From: Nephromyces sp. MM_2019
Taxonomy: Eukaryota > Apicomplexa > Aconoidasida > Nephromycida
NCBI GenBank assembly: GCA_015657535.1
Contig: JADHZB010000905.1
Coordinates: forward strand, 43,400-107,399
DNA length: 64,000 bases
Reading direction: 5' to 3'
Below are positions 45,212 through 57,242 of this stretch, one piece after another; position 1 is the first letter of the stretch; each line of letters begins with the position of its first letter. The position numbers and the translations under genes are program-made. The notes under the pieces were generated by a model. That model saw only the letters and a list, made by a program, of their open reading frames with translations. It had not been told where the DNA came from and searched no databases.

Positions 45212-47681
45212 ATGTCGGGCTTTGGCAAGAAAGTTCAAAAGGCATCTACTACGCCTATCGTAAGTCCTGTTGTGCTGAAAGTGTACTCAAATGTGTCTTT
45301 TCGTATGCACACAAATTGTTCGTTTTAGAATGACTTACTTGTGGTTGCGATATCGGTCAAAGAGGCAATCGCTGACCGATGTGCTCCACATGAATTTTCT
45401 TGATAATAGTTAAGTTTGCAGCGGTATGCAGTTGCTACCACTTCAGTAGCTCCTGTTTGAAAGATGTATTTTTTCACCTTGTGATGCCTTCGTCCTAGAA
45501 TGGTAGCTTTGGTTCTTAACAAAAGCATGCTTTTCTGTTTGAAACGTTGAGTGTACTGAAAGGTTTGAGGAAAGAAGCGGCTGAGCGTAGACTGCTTTTG
45601 AAGTTACAAAAGATGCTTTACGTTCGGTTGCTTGAGCGCCTTGGCGATGACCCTCATGTTTCACTCTTACGTTGAAGTTTGGAGCGATTGCAAGTATCCA
45701 CGATTTTAACGATGGTCTGCCGCGCCGGTGGTTGAAGTCCTTTCATCATGGCGAATAATTTTTGCTCGCTATTTTTGCTTTTTGAAAATACCACTTTTTT
45801 TTACAGCCGGAAGTGGTGAATTGAGGATGAACTAGTGTTATTACCACGTCCTTTATGTTGGTTGGACCTCTTTAAGCACAAACTAACTCACAACTCAGTA
45901 ATACTTTAATTGCTATCTCTCCGGTGAATTTTTTTTTCACCTACCGTTCCTTTTATTTGAGATCTAGCTCAGCTTTGGCTTCAGCGCTTTCTTATTCTTC
46001 TGGCTGAGTAGTAATTGTACAGCCGCCATTTTGTTATTACCTCTTTATCCACAGCGGATGTTGCTGTGTATTTGCCCCGACTACGATAATTTTGTTATCC
46101 TGCCGGGTAGTTGATTGGTTTCCAGCTTTAGATTACTTCTTTAAGTTGGTACATCGCATGTAGTGATCATTAAATCTGTAAAATTGGATCACCTTTTCTA
46201 GTTGCCTTTGCTTGCTACCCGTTATGCTATTTTACCCTTGACTCCAGAGAGCAGTTCTTTATTTCTTGATATTGCACTATCTACTAGTTTTTCTGTCTCA
46301 AAAGCTGCTTAAAGTCTTCTCGGTCTAGACTTGCCGACTCCTGGGTTACGTCACTTTCTTGCTCTTGACGGACTATGTTTTTTCGAGAAGAACATTTCCT
46401 GTCACTTTGGCATTCCGCGGTTTTCTTTTTCCTTAGAGTCATCTTTTTAAGCTTTATTCAAGTCGGTCAAGATTGCAGTTCTGGTTATTTGAGCAGCCTG
46501 ACATTCGTATAGAAGGGCAGATAAGGGTAAGAAAGCTTTTATAAAGTGGGTCTTTCTCAACACAGAGCATTTCTCTTTTTTTAAGGAGTGGGATATAGCA
46601 CGAAATAGATGTAATTTTTCGTTATTATAGCTTTGAAATTATTTCCTACTAATTGTGTTAGTATCGCTTAAAATTAAAGCTAAATGAAAATTATCTAATA
46701 CTTATAATGGGTTTAAAAGATTTTTTTAGAAAATATATTCGGGTCTCCATTGCAAAATTATGCTAGGTGGTAGTTTAGTCGTGAAGATTCGCAGAATTAA
46801 TGTTCTTTTAGTTTATGTTATCTATTTGGTTCTCACGCTTTTTTTTTCGTTTTGCGTGAACCAGGCGATTTTAGCTAATTTCTGGTGCAAATTGTCTGAT
46901 TGGAAATACTTATACAGTTTGCACACATGTAGGTAGGCATGCTCTAAATAGTATAGATTTTTGAAAAGAGGAGGGATAGCTTGTATCATATGGCCGTCAA
47001 TATAGCTCAGGAAATAAAAGTAACTAAATTTAATAATATATTTAAAATTGAGGCATGTTATTATGCAGAACATATGCAAAGAAGTGATTGAAATGTTTGG
47101 AGAAGAGTGCTTCTTGACATATCTAATATTACACATCATAACCCCGTATACTTTTGAATTATCATAAGTATAATAATGCTCTTGATTTTGTAGCTCAGCG
47201 CGTTTTACTTGACACAGTGTAGGGCTGTGATTTTTTCCTCACTTACACGCACTTATTGGCTTCATTTTTGAGAGTGTTTTAAGATTCAAAGGAGTCGCTT
47301 ATCGTTTCCCGGAGTGATAAACTTGAGTATTCTATTATTTGTTAATTGCTTTGTTTTTTTTGCATTGTTTTTTTTGCATTGTTTTCTCACATTCATGATG
47401 TTGTAATATATATCTATATATCTATCTGTCTAACGTTTGTCTAATGATATGTATTATATTTTTCTTGGTGGATCCTCATAATGTCCTCAGTGGACCCTTT
47501 GGTACAAAATTTGTGCATGACATTTAATGTTAGCTTTCGCATTATTTTTTAGGGTTTTGATGAATACATGAACGTCGTTCTGTACGATGCGGAGGAGATA
47601 TCTGTAAAGAAGAAGTCTCGAAAACCAATTGGAAAGATTCTCTTGAAGGGGGACAATATAACTTTGATACTGAATACGTGA
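45212..47681 (+). CDS. SNRPE: Small nuclear ribonucleoprotein SmE, 3 exons, 88 aa
   Basis: Exons are 45212-45259, 46437-46526 and 47553-47681 (267 nt), all in phase 0. The protein starts [16 protein letters not shown] and continues with [20 protein letters not shown], the Sm1 motif with [20 protein letters not shown], then AEEI and the [18 protein letters not shown]m2 motif (KGDN). Length matches the family (about 90 aa). SmE is one of seven Sm proteins forming the ring on U1, U2, U4 and U5 snRNA. Introns of 1177 and 1026 nt are large for so small a gene and strongly T-rich. The start is fixed by conservation of KVQK near the N-terminus. Confidence 0.95.
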
Positions 47682-49584
47682 GTTGGGAAGTCTTTGAACG
47701 TACACGTATCCTAGCTATCTCTTTGCTTTGTTTTTTTAGTATCAGTATAGATTGTAGTTGATATTCTGAGTTATGAGATCCATGATACTCCCTACATTAT
47801 TAGCTCAGATCACGTTTCAATGGAATTTTTTGTCGTGCTAGTTTTACTTTTGTGCTAGATTTATTGTAGTGTTGTTGCATGTGCTGGTTTAGATTATTTG
47901 GATTTCTAGTTCTGTTTCTGCGTCTGAACCTTTGCTCTTGTAATTGAGTTTCTGTTTCAAAATGCTGATGTTCCTAGTGAAATTGCAGCCTATCCTTTTT
48001 TTAGATATAAAGTTTGTGTTATAAATAATGTTTTTGCAGCTTTGAAGCTATTTTTGATGAGGTTTAGTAGTAAAAAAGATTTTTTGCAAGCGATTGCGTA
48101 TGCTTAGACACGGCTTGGTTAAGGGGTAATTTTTAGCATGTATTCTCTTAATGGATGTTAAGGTATGCGCCTTTCAGCCTTCGTGCCCATATCTTGGCTT
48201 TGGCCTTGAATAACAGCGTGAAGCAATAATGGGTATATGCTGCATAAGTACCCTTCCATTGCTCACCCTGTAATGACAAGGCATATATGTGACGCAGACT
48301 TTGCTGAGTTTTTTGTTTAATGTGACAGTGAAGTGTTTTAGGGTCTCTTATACCTCCTTTGAATTTTTTTTATTGATTTGGCGCGTGCCATTGTATTCTG
48401 AGTTGTGAATCCTCTTGTTATCTTCTTAACTATATTAATGTGTACAGGGGCTCGCAATAGGAGTGTCAGTGGTGTTCTGTATTCACTATGGACTGGGTTT
48501 ATATGATGATAATCAAGGAGTCCGAAAAGTTGGAGCCAACCAATGGGTGACAAATCCCAGTTTTATTTTCAAAGACTTATTCCATCCTTAATTAAAAGTC
48601 GTTTTTTAAGGCTCTAATCTTTTTCTTAAGATGGTTATTGCAGGGCTTCTTTTTTTTATCATGTGCTTTTCTCACATGCTGAGTTAAAATCGCTTGGTTT
48701 ACTTTGAGAAGTGCATCTTTTCATCGTTTAAAATTTAGATTCACCGTTTGATTTAGCTTTTCAAAATTTTGAGTCTCAATTTGGACTGTGCTAAAAAGTT
48801 ATTGGGACAGGTTTTACAAACGGTGGTTTTCAACTTCACTGGTACCTAAATTAATACGGGGTATAGTACATGTTTGCTGTGAGCTGTTCCCATTGGAGGC
48901 TTGCGTGCAAAACGAATTCTTGCTGAAGAGTTTTTGCATTTCTATTTACTTGCTTGAGATAAGGTCCCTGTAATTTCATTTATAATGGCCAACTATTTTC
49001 AAGTCTTTACGGGGGCGCAAGCGCATGTAGGTAGCTATCATTTTTATATATGTAATGGCGTTTTACTCGAGTATTATCGGTAGTTTAGAGGATGAGTATT
49101 CTTTTTGTTTTGCAACTAATGCTATTTATTGGCATGTGGTATTGAATGCTCCGTGATTAGGTGGTGTTTATTCTTTGGTTGTAAGGATTTATATCCGTTA
49201 CTTTCTTATTACCAGCGCATTTATGCTTATTTAGAGGTGTCGCCGTTCGTTGAGATGCTGACTGCATTGGTTCCGTGATGCTTAAAACTTGCTCTACCTT
49301 TTTTTTTGGGAACATGTTATTCGCCTGATACCCTATTAAAGTACTTTATATGCTTAAAGGAGGGCAATTATGATTGGCAGTATCTAAACCTCCTTTTTGA
49401 GCGCATGAATACCTGATATTAGGACTAGTATCAACCGAGAGCTTCATGTTTGCGGGATCTCATTGTGATTTCGAACTAACTGGCTTATAAAAGCTAATCG
49501 TTGGCTATTAGTGGCTGCCCACTTGCGTTCGTCTCTCGGAAGGGATGATACGGATATTGAGGATGGCACACCTCTATGTGATAA
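47682..49584. other. T-rich tract downstream of SmE
   Basis: The sense-strand T bias of the SmE introns continues for about 1.7 kb past the stop. No splice-bounded exon was recognised. The + frame 48788-48973 is Phe/Leu-rich and unconvincing. Confidence 0.45.
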
Positions 49585-49953
49585 ATGCACAATGTACTAT
49601 GTTCAGCGAAGAGTGGTATTTTAGAGGAACAAAATTGTGAGATCGAAGCATACTCGATATCAACCTTTCCAACGGGAACCAAAACAACGATCTATCTCCC
49701 TAGTGCTAGCAGCTTTAGATGCAAAAAGATGTCGCTTACATACAAAAATTGGAATGCTTATTGGAAGGAACTAGGCATGAGCTATTGCTTATATGGTATG
49801 TCAATTTCGTTGGCTAGAAAACTTCAAGTCCTTTGTGCGCGCATGCAAGCATGATGCTGTGCATAAGACTACATGAAAATAGAAGCTCAGTCGCGCGGTG
49901 CACCTGCTAGCAAAAAGCTGAGTACATGTGCAAGCTGTAGCCATGTTTTATGA
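49585..49953 (+). CDS. Two-exon gene, 98 aa, unknown
   Basis: Exons are 49585-49795 and 49868-49953 (297 nt, phase 1 junction with TATG/GTATGT donor and GCATAAG acceptor). The ATG at 49585 opens the frame. The peptide is polar and mixed (ILEEQNCEIEAYSISTFP, YKNWNAYWKELGMSYCLY) and ends with a CASCSHVL segment containing a CxxC pair. No signal peptide or TM is visible. It may be a complete small gene or the 5' part of a longer one. It converges on the MLO-like gene, whose stop is at 50270. Confidence 0.45.
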
Positions 49954-50269
49954 GGTACCGCCTAATCAGGGACACTTCGGCGCATTCGAAGAAGCTACTT
50001 CGTGTTACATGCGAATGACTAGAAGTGTGACGGCTGGAAGGATATTCCGTAGAATAAGCTTTTTATTAGCGATGGGATTTTTTAAACGATTTCTGAGCTT
50101 GTAAATCATGCTTCACGTTTCGTTTCACATCTTTCATGCTCCCAATAACTTTTGTTTAATTAAATATTTTATGGTGCTACCACATAGATTAGTGATACTT
50201 TAGGATAGATCATCAGCTGGTGCTTGAAGCAGATTGCTTGTCTGCCCTTCTTAAATAGAAGAAGTCACT

Positions 50270-53200
50270 TTATTCGTGTGAATACTCGGAGTGGGAGAGA
50301 GACTCTATCCTTCCTTGCAGGTAGTGGTATTTTTCCTTAGTTTGGAGCAGCCATCTACGACCAAGCATGGTGGGAGAGGATGAAGTCTATTACACGCTCA
50401 TAAGTCGTCCAGCTTAGACTTACTTGAGGAGCTGCCGTTGCTTGATAAAAGTACCAGGTGTCCCCATAATGGATTCTGACAAAGACTTTGCCTCTGTGTA
50501 GAGAATTTCAGGATTTAGTCCGCTGGAATGCTGCATCAAATCTTCCACTGTTATGAATCCATGGTGATGAGGGTCGAGGAGTTGGACTAGTTGCTGCAAT
50601 TGCGTTACATTGACATTTCGATATGCTTAGTGGGATTTAAATATTGAAGTATTCACATTTTCTATTATCTCACCTTTGTGTTTTCCTCTTCTATAGCTTC
50701 ACGTTGCTTGGAATTCTATCGCGTGGAAATTATTGCATTGTATGGCCATACCACATTCGTATTCTATGGCCTTGCGTGCCAGGAAGGCTGCCATTACTAA
50801 CCAGGAACTGTGTTTCCTCCATTATTTCAGACATAAACTGCGCATAGTGATCACTTTATTATTATTCGTAAAATATTATGAGTTAGAGGCGAGAAGCCAG
50901 AGTCGGCAAAATGCAGTTAAATACAGTGACCCTTGTGGCTGACCTTAACGAAAGAGTCGAAGTCGAATGCTTCTTCTTCCAACGGATCGGCGGCCTTAAT
51001 AGCAATAGAAGTTGCTAATTTTTTGCTGTTCCTATTGCCATGCTGCTTTGTAACACAGCAGGTCTTTAGAAAATGTTTCATACCTGGCGCTGCCTCATCC
51101 GAATTTCTAACTGCGCAAAAAGTCCCCGAATTACACGGCAGCATAATTTATTCTGTTTTCCAGTGCACTAAAACCGTACAGCACATACTTAACCTTTTCG
51201 CGGCTGTGCGGAACTTCTTTTAAAATCCCAAAGGTCTCCAAGAGACATAGCATATTTTTCTTGGATATTTGCGAGTTCTGGATATCGGCAAATCGACGAA
51301 AGGTGCCCTCGTATCTGCAAACAGGATGCGTCAACTATTTTATTCCACATAATAAGAAGCCAGGATATATCTATGCATAGGTCGATCGATGGGCTGTAGC
51401 AGCGATTAAAAGCGAAGGATTCAACTTGCACTTAACCGTTTTGCTAGCAAGCTTGACGGGGCAGGATCCTCCGTATCCTTGAATCCTGGTTTAGCATAGA
51501 ACAGGGTCAATTTACTTGTCAATTTCAGTATGACGCTCTCGAGCAAGGCATCTAATTACCTGGAATTAACGATGATGCCTTGCCTTGCAAAAATTCTATA
51601 ATCTGGAGTTGCCTCTCAACTCTGTTATCACGTTTTTTAAGCATTCATTAAGTTATCAGCCTTTAGTTAGTATTTTTGAGAGGGCGACATTTTTAGTGAG
51701 TTCCGCAAGTGTGAAGCTTCAATTTTTTCACGCCTCCCATAAGTTCCTACGCAGGATAGGGTAGCTATTTCCGGAACTAAATAAAAAACAGTCGAAATAG
51801 TTTTTGGCCGATGTGCAGTTATATTTTCAATGCTTTTATCCACATGCTACACATAGCTAACTTGTAACAGCAAGGAGCATAATGCCTCCGAGAATAGTGA
51901 ATATGGCGAGGACACACAGAAAATTTGTGGCCCAGGAGAATAGATTATGCTCATCGCGAATCTGCGTCAATAATTGCACTCTATTGATTTTGCATGAATC
52001 AGATGTTATCAACTAATTGACTTTCTTCAGCTAACACCCGCTAGTAATTTCTATGATCCCGCTCACCATTATAAGGACTTTTAGTATGGCTGTTATGGCT
52101 ATGGCGTCAGTGAATAGTAGCAGCGTCTAATGATTGATTGAACATACACATCACCGTAATAGCTTGCGGCGAATTAGTTATACATATTAACAAAAAACTC
52201 ACTAAGGCTGATACTACATACGATATTTTAAAGCCCGGTATGCCCAGGATACAATCCTGCACGGACAAGAGGGATATATTATGACCGGCGAGAGGGATAT
52301 ATTATGACCCTCATTAAGGTGTGTAATTTCAAGCAGGCAATTGTGTGCAATGCAAGTAGACTAAGCCTCGTGCCTGTCGATTAAAAACCATAGGGCGTCC
52401 AAAAATGTAAGAAAGGGTTTTATTTTTCCTCAAGAGTGCAGTACGGGTAATCTTCGCATCTGGAACTAAATAAAATAATAATTTTTTCACGCATTAAGAA
52501 AAGCCGGTTAACAAGGGAGAAACGAAGTGCATTAGCTATATCACTACCTTGAGCTGCAACATTTCCAGCTCTTATCTCAATCATGTACTGTTTTACTTCG
52601 TTTTCTTCCGGGTATAAGAGTTGCACTTGGGATTTTACAATAATGTACAACCCTCCTTTAAGAATACAAATTAGAACGCCGGTCGTTAACAAAGCGACAG
52701 TGAGTTGCAATATGGGTAGATCCGCCTAATCAATAAGTCGGAAGAAACTTCATAGCTCAGTGATATAGGTTTTTAGTTCCAATGATTCAAACTAACGAAG
52801 ATGCGAAAAAATATAACTGTTGGGAGGACGCCTACCCACGTCGCTGGGGACATCCTGACAGCCTGATAAAAAATCATATCTAGGTCCAATAATCATAGTG
52901 CTAACGTGAACAGGAAAAGAGGGTGTTTTGGAATAAAAAAGAAAACTTAAATGAGAAGCAAAAGTTTTAACTACAGCGTAAACAAAAAAATGCACATTTT
53001 AAGCGCATGAAAATAGAGAACTAACGTAACTAAAATAGCGTCCTCTAACCTGTACAAGTATCTCACATGTATTCTCCACAAGGTATTCCGCGAAAGAAGC
53101 ATGTTCTTCCAAAGGTTGCTGAAGAGGTGAAGCCGGGTGTTTCATCCTGTAGCTGTGATAAGCAAGTTAAATTTTCGTTATTGGTAGGTGCATTTCCCTT

Positions 53201-54189
53201 CAGTTTATCAAGTTTAGAAATTCCTCCTAGATGCTACCCAGTATCACCTGAGCATCCAGAAATGGATCAAAGGCATGCTTGCGGCCATACCGGTCGGTGA
53301 GTCAATGTCCTTTACAATAGCTGAGAGATCTGTGCCCATGAAATTTCATGGCAGCCGTTCCGCAAATATTTTGGCGTTCTACTTTTCCGTTGAAATTTTA
53401 AAGTGTAGGAAAATTGCACATTAGCTTTTTATCTCTCATTGGATACTCATCTCACACTTACTTAGAAGCGGCAGCCGCATTTAGGGGTACCTTTTTGCTC
53501 AAAGCTGAACAGCCACCTATGCACACTTAGTGGTATCCGCATTCAAGCTTCAGTGACTAACCCCTTCCATCGCATCGCTTGAATCGCAGAAAAATGAAAC
53601 GTCAGCAGCACAGTAAGTATAAAGACGATCATCAGGGTAAATAAAAATATGTGAATTCTTTCCAGCAATGCAAAAAGAGGAGTAGGAGCTGTATAAGGAT
53701 TTTCACGCTCTTCAGACAACTCCTAGAAACAGCATTGAGCACCGCGGGTTTGCAGTAGGAAAAGAAGCTGTGAAAGCAGGCATCCAGTTTCATTTTAGCG
53801 CGAGCTTACTTTTATGCCGGTAATTTCAACCCTATCCGGTCCTAAGTATTTGTTATTTAGCTCCATGATAACTCCAAACCTTGTGAAAGAAAATAGGCAA
53901 AATGATAGAAACCCCAAGATTGTCAGTTCCTTAAAAATTGCCGAAATAATTTGAATAAAGTAATGAAGGTTCCTATGCTTCAAGAACTCTAGGAGAAATT
54001 CGTGAGAACTCTGTGTGGAAATTAGCATAACAGAAATACCATTTATGCGGATTATAATCGGAAGGACAATTAGATATCCTCAAAGCGTACCTCAAAGAGG
54101 ATTCCGAATACAAAAATACAAAGCAGTATCCCTATGATAGCCTTGGTCTTAATTTCAGAGATATCTTTCAGTAGCTCTTCAAATCCCAT
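50270..54189 (-). CDS. MLO-like multi-pass membrane protein with C-terminal EF-hand-like motif, 16 exons, 567 aa
   Basis: Exons on the minus strand: 54189-54091, 54010-53810, 53722-53562, 53504-53491, 53320-53248, 53118-53050, 52900-52840, 52725-52548, 52465-52389, 52256-52155, 51961-51862, 51776-51751, 51314-51194, 51110-50944, 50593-50424, 50354-50270. The total is 1704 nt with phases agreeing. TM1 is KAIIGILLCIFVFGILFE. TM2 (FKELTILGFLSFCLF) matches the MLO ELMLLGFISLLL signature, and TM3 (RIHIFLFTLMIVFILTVLLT then RWKGFE) matches LHIFIFVLA...W..WE. TM5 (LPILQLTVALLTTGV) matches IP..LLL.VGTKL, and YIFGRP the F.F.RP motif. Two more spans follow. The tail has LVQLLDPHHHGFITVEDL, an EF-hand-like loop with His at positions 3 and 5, where plant MLOs have a calmodulin-binding site. 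TM4 is weak. A 5' exon (54837-54717, MLVRYKYALSTLYAG) splices in phase to 54204 and may extend the N-terminus. Confidence 0.62.
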
Positions 54190-55955
54190 TTTGAATAGAG
54201 AAAAAGTAGTGCCTTTCGCTTGTAAACTCTCTACAGTGCGGTATACACGAAAGAAGGCATTGCATTGAAGCTTGCATACCCTTATATCATCGCGATGCAC
54301 TTCTTATATCCTTCAGTCTGCTCAATTTCATAAATTAATGATCCTTCTGACGAAATAGCTCATGTGCATCTGCTACAAGGCGGTAGCGCGGAAAAATTTT
54401 TTTGTAGCTGGGCAAATTAATTTTTTGAGTGAAACTGCCTTGAATCTAACAACAGAAATATCTCATAACTGAATAAAGCCGCGCTTTCCCGACGGTATGC
54501 ACTCTCTCCTAGAGGTTTTTCGCCACGATTTTTAAGGGTTTAAGTAGGGGTCTTTGCTAAAATTAAACGTGATAAGGATTCCTTTGTATTTTTTTATAAA
54601 ATTAAAGCATTGGCAGATATTGCCGGAAGCTCAATTACTGCTAAAAAAACATACAAATTCCTGAAGTATGAACTGTAGAGCAAATTCGGTAGGACGTCAA
54701 TATTTCTGATGCATACCTCCCTCCAGCTCAGCACACCGCTCGGTACTGCCAGTACGAAAACGCCTTATGTACGCCAATCGACTTGAAAAAATGCCAGCAT
54801 AAAGCGTGCTCAATGCGTATTTATACCTCACTAGCATGGTAAAGCACGCATGCATAAAGGTTATGTCAAGAGGAAGCTACAAATTCAAGAACAAAGAAGA
54901 AAGTGGATAGGTATCAACGCAGTAATAAACAAGTTAAACAACACAACAGTAAGTGTAGAGCACAACACGCAAGGCTGCTTCTTGGGTATAAAAGTATAAG
55001 ATACCCTTAAAAACGTATGTAAACATATTTAATTGGAACAGGCAACTATTTGAATCCTTTTTTCTTGTTGTAAAATTGCTTCCAATTAAGAGAGGGTGTA
55101 CATACAGCCCTCATAGTCATGATACTGGCGTTCATATGAATAAGAATATAAACCCCGTAAATACTGCTATTGATTAAGGCAAATCGTGCGCCCCACTCGA
55201 GCAAACCTATAGTTCACTTTTTGTTTTGTTCAAAATAAACAGTCAACGCAAGCTCAATAGAATTAGCAGACTTTCGTTCGATTCAGCGGATAAGTATGAT
55301 TGTAAATTATTAAATGTTACAAAGCTCAAGGAACCTACGCGTCCTGGCTGCCATGGAAGTAAGCATGCAGGGCTCCGTGTACTTTCTGACAGCTTTTACA
55401 GGTTCAGCTTAGGCTAATTATCAGCGAAGAAAATAGGGGGAGACATAAGCTTGTGAAACCCAAGATATTTTCAACTGAAGCCATAGTAAAAAATGCAATA
55501 TATGCAGCAGTGGTGAATGCCGTGTAAATAAATAGGAACCAGTTGAGATACCCGCAAAGAGACTTATTGAAAAATCAATCGTCAATCCTTCTGCTTTAGA
55601 TTAATGATACTTGGTCAGGAATATATCCATATCCTTTTGCGGGCGCTCCATAACCAACTTGGGGAAAAAGTATATTTAATAGGTATCAATAGTTGCAATC
55701 CGTCGTGAAGGCGGCCAAATTTCATTGCAGCGGGTGATCTAAACGGTTATGGAGCTAACTGGATTAGCAGATAACAATATCCGCTAACCTGGCTGGTGTG
55801 AAGCCGTGATGCATATGAGCAGATTCCTGTAAAAAAAAACCATTTAAATTACTGTTTGCTATCAAAGCCACCGCTGGCGAACGAAGATAAAGCTGCCAAC
55901 GCCTGATGGCTGCAAGTTTTACGTGTGATATGAGTACCATGACGACCCGAAAAGT
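54190..55955. other. Region between the MLO-like gene and the next minus-strand gene
   Basis: This contains the possible alternative first exon of the MLO-like gene (54837-54717, from an ATG to a GTATGC donor, preceding TATAAATA just inside the frame). A short exon-like piece lies at 55830-55792 after a T-rich acceptor. The + frame 55226-55417 is not supported. Otherwise nothing clear. Confidence 0.35.
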
Positions 55956-57242
55956 TCAGAATAAAAATCTCCGAATAAATATTCGGAAAAAAAGTATTGA
56001 ATTAAAGCTTTGATAGCTGAGGACACTCCATCTTTCAATTTTAAATTTCCTTGCAGCTACAGAGCTTTTTGCATTTGTGCCTTGGTAGTGAGGAATCATA
56101 TTGAGTGCACAAGGTTTTGTTGAGCTTGTAATTTCATAGTCTCTCACTGTATACGCTGAATTGAAAAGAGACAATAACATCTCGTACTACAAATCGCAGT
56201 GCATACCACAACACGCTACCAAGTACCCTATGGCAAAGCAAATCCAAGCAAGCCTATAAAAACGTACATGGGCATAAAGATTTAAGGAATTTCTACCTAG
56301 GAATACAGTGTTGCTACTGTAATATAAACAATCATATTCTATACAAGCCTTGATAGGCTCCGTCGTCTCCAGGAAAGCTGTCCACCGAACCTGTGCCACT
56401 TTTAATTCGGCTGGACACAGCCAGTTCATACCTTACAATTTTTTCTCATTGAAAAAATTTTCCAAGAAATTTTCCTAGCTGGAGTATGTTCAGTATTCCC
56501 AACAACAATTTAATCTTGCTTTGAAAAAATAGAACTATTCCAGTATTACTCTGTGGTCAATTGAGCAATGATTAAACTCTATTAAAATAAAAGGACCCAG
56601 CATCCACTTATTATGGAGCTCATTTTGCTTTTGAGTGAAAAAGTTAACAAATTATGGCCGATTACTACGCCAATGGATGTATCACTATCCAAACTTGCTC
56701 AAGTAAGCTGTATTTCGCGTTGCACTAACCAGTACAATCTCTCTCCTCCTTCTTGTTTCGATGTTTTTCGACAATGATCTGGTGTTTCAAGTAAGGATAA
56801 GTTCGAAGTTGCAGCAAAAGGAATTGTGCAATAAACTTGTTGATTCGGCGTCGTTCATACTGCGATGAAGGTTTTAAGGCAGTTTGTACTAGCAGTTGCT
56901 GTGCGACAGGGTCTTCATCTTCAGTGAGTATCGCACTCACGAGGAATTCTCCGTTTGGAAAAGATGGCGTAAAATCTGAGATTTTACCCTCCTCATTTTC
57001 CAGTACTCGAAGTATACGCCATATTCCTGTGGCACTCTTCTTGTCGTTGAATATGTCCTTAAACCAGTTAGATACGTGGCTCACCCTGATACACTCATGA
57101 AGCAAAGGTGACGTAATTGGGTAAATATTATTGGATTGAAGCTCCCAAATATAGTGTATTGGAAAGAACTAATAGAGAAAATGGAGCGTTATTATTGGTA
57201 AGCCAACCTGGTTTTCTGCTAGGACTACAGAATGAATAATAG
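55956..57242 (-). CDS. Partial multi-exon gene with a membrane span, unknown family
   Basis: Four phase-consistent exons on the minus strand: 57242-57208, 57168-56730, 56431-56207, and from 56155 down to about 55956. The long second exon is polar and helical (SNWFKDIFNDKKS, WRILRVLENEEGK, KFIAQFLLLQLRTYPYLKHQ) and ends very basic and acidic (EKHRNKKEERD). The third exon carries a likely membrane span (LAWICFAIGYLVACC). The last is polar and ends in a TGA at 55956, though a further splice is possible. The 5' end is missing. An exon at about 58504-58410 (YPPGYVSKRFERIN before GTAAGG) may be part of it. No family recognised. Confidence 0.5.

Noticed and set aside
46822..47139. 105-codon minus-strand frame inside the SmE second intron
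   Set aside because: Its His/Tyr/Ile-rich sequence is what an A-rich antisense strand gives. No supporting splice signals.
50270..54189. Polycystin/TRP channel as identity of the EF-hand membrane protein
   Set aside because: The order TM region then EF-hand is similar, but the TM2, TM3 and TM5 sequences fit MLO and there is no polycystin-like pore segment.
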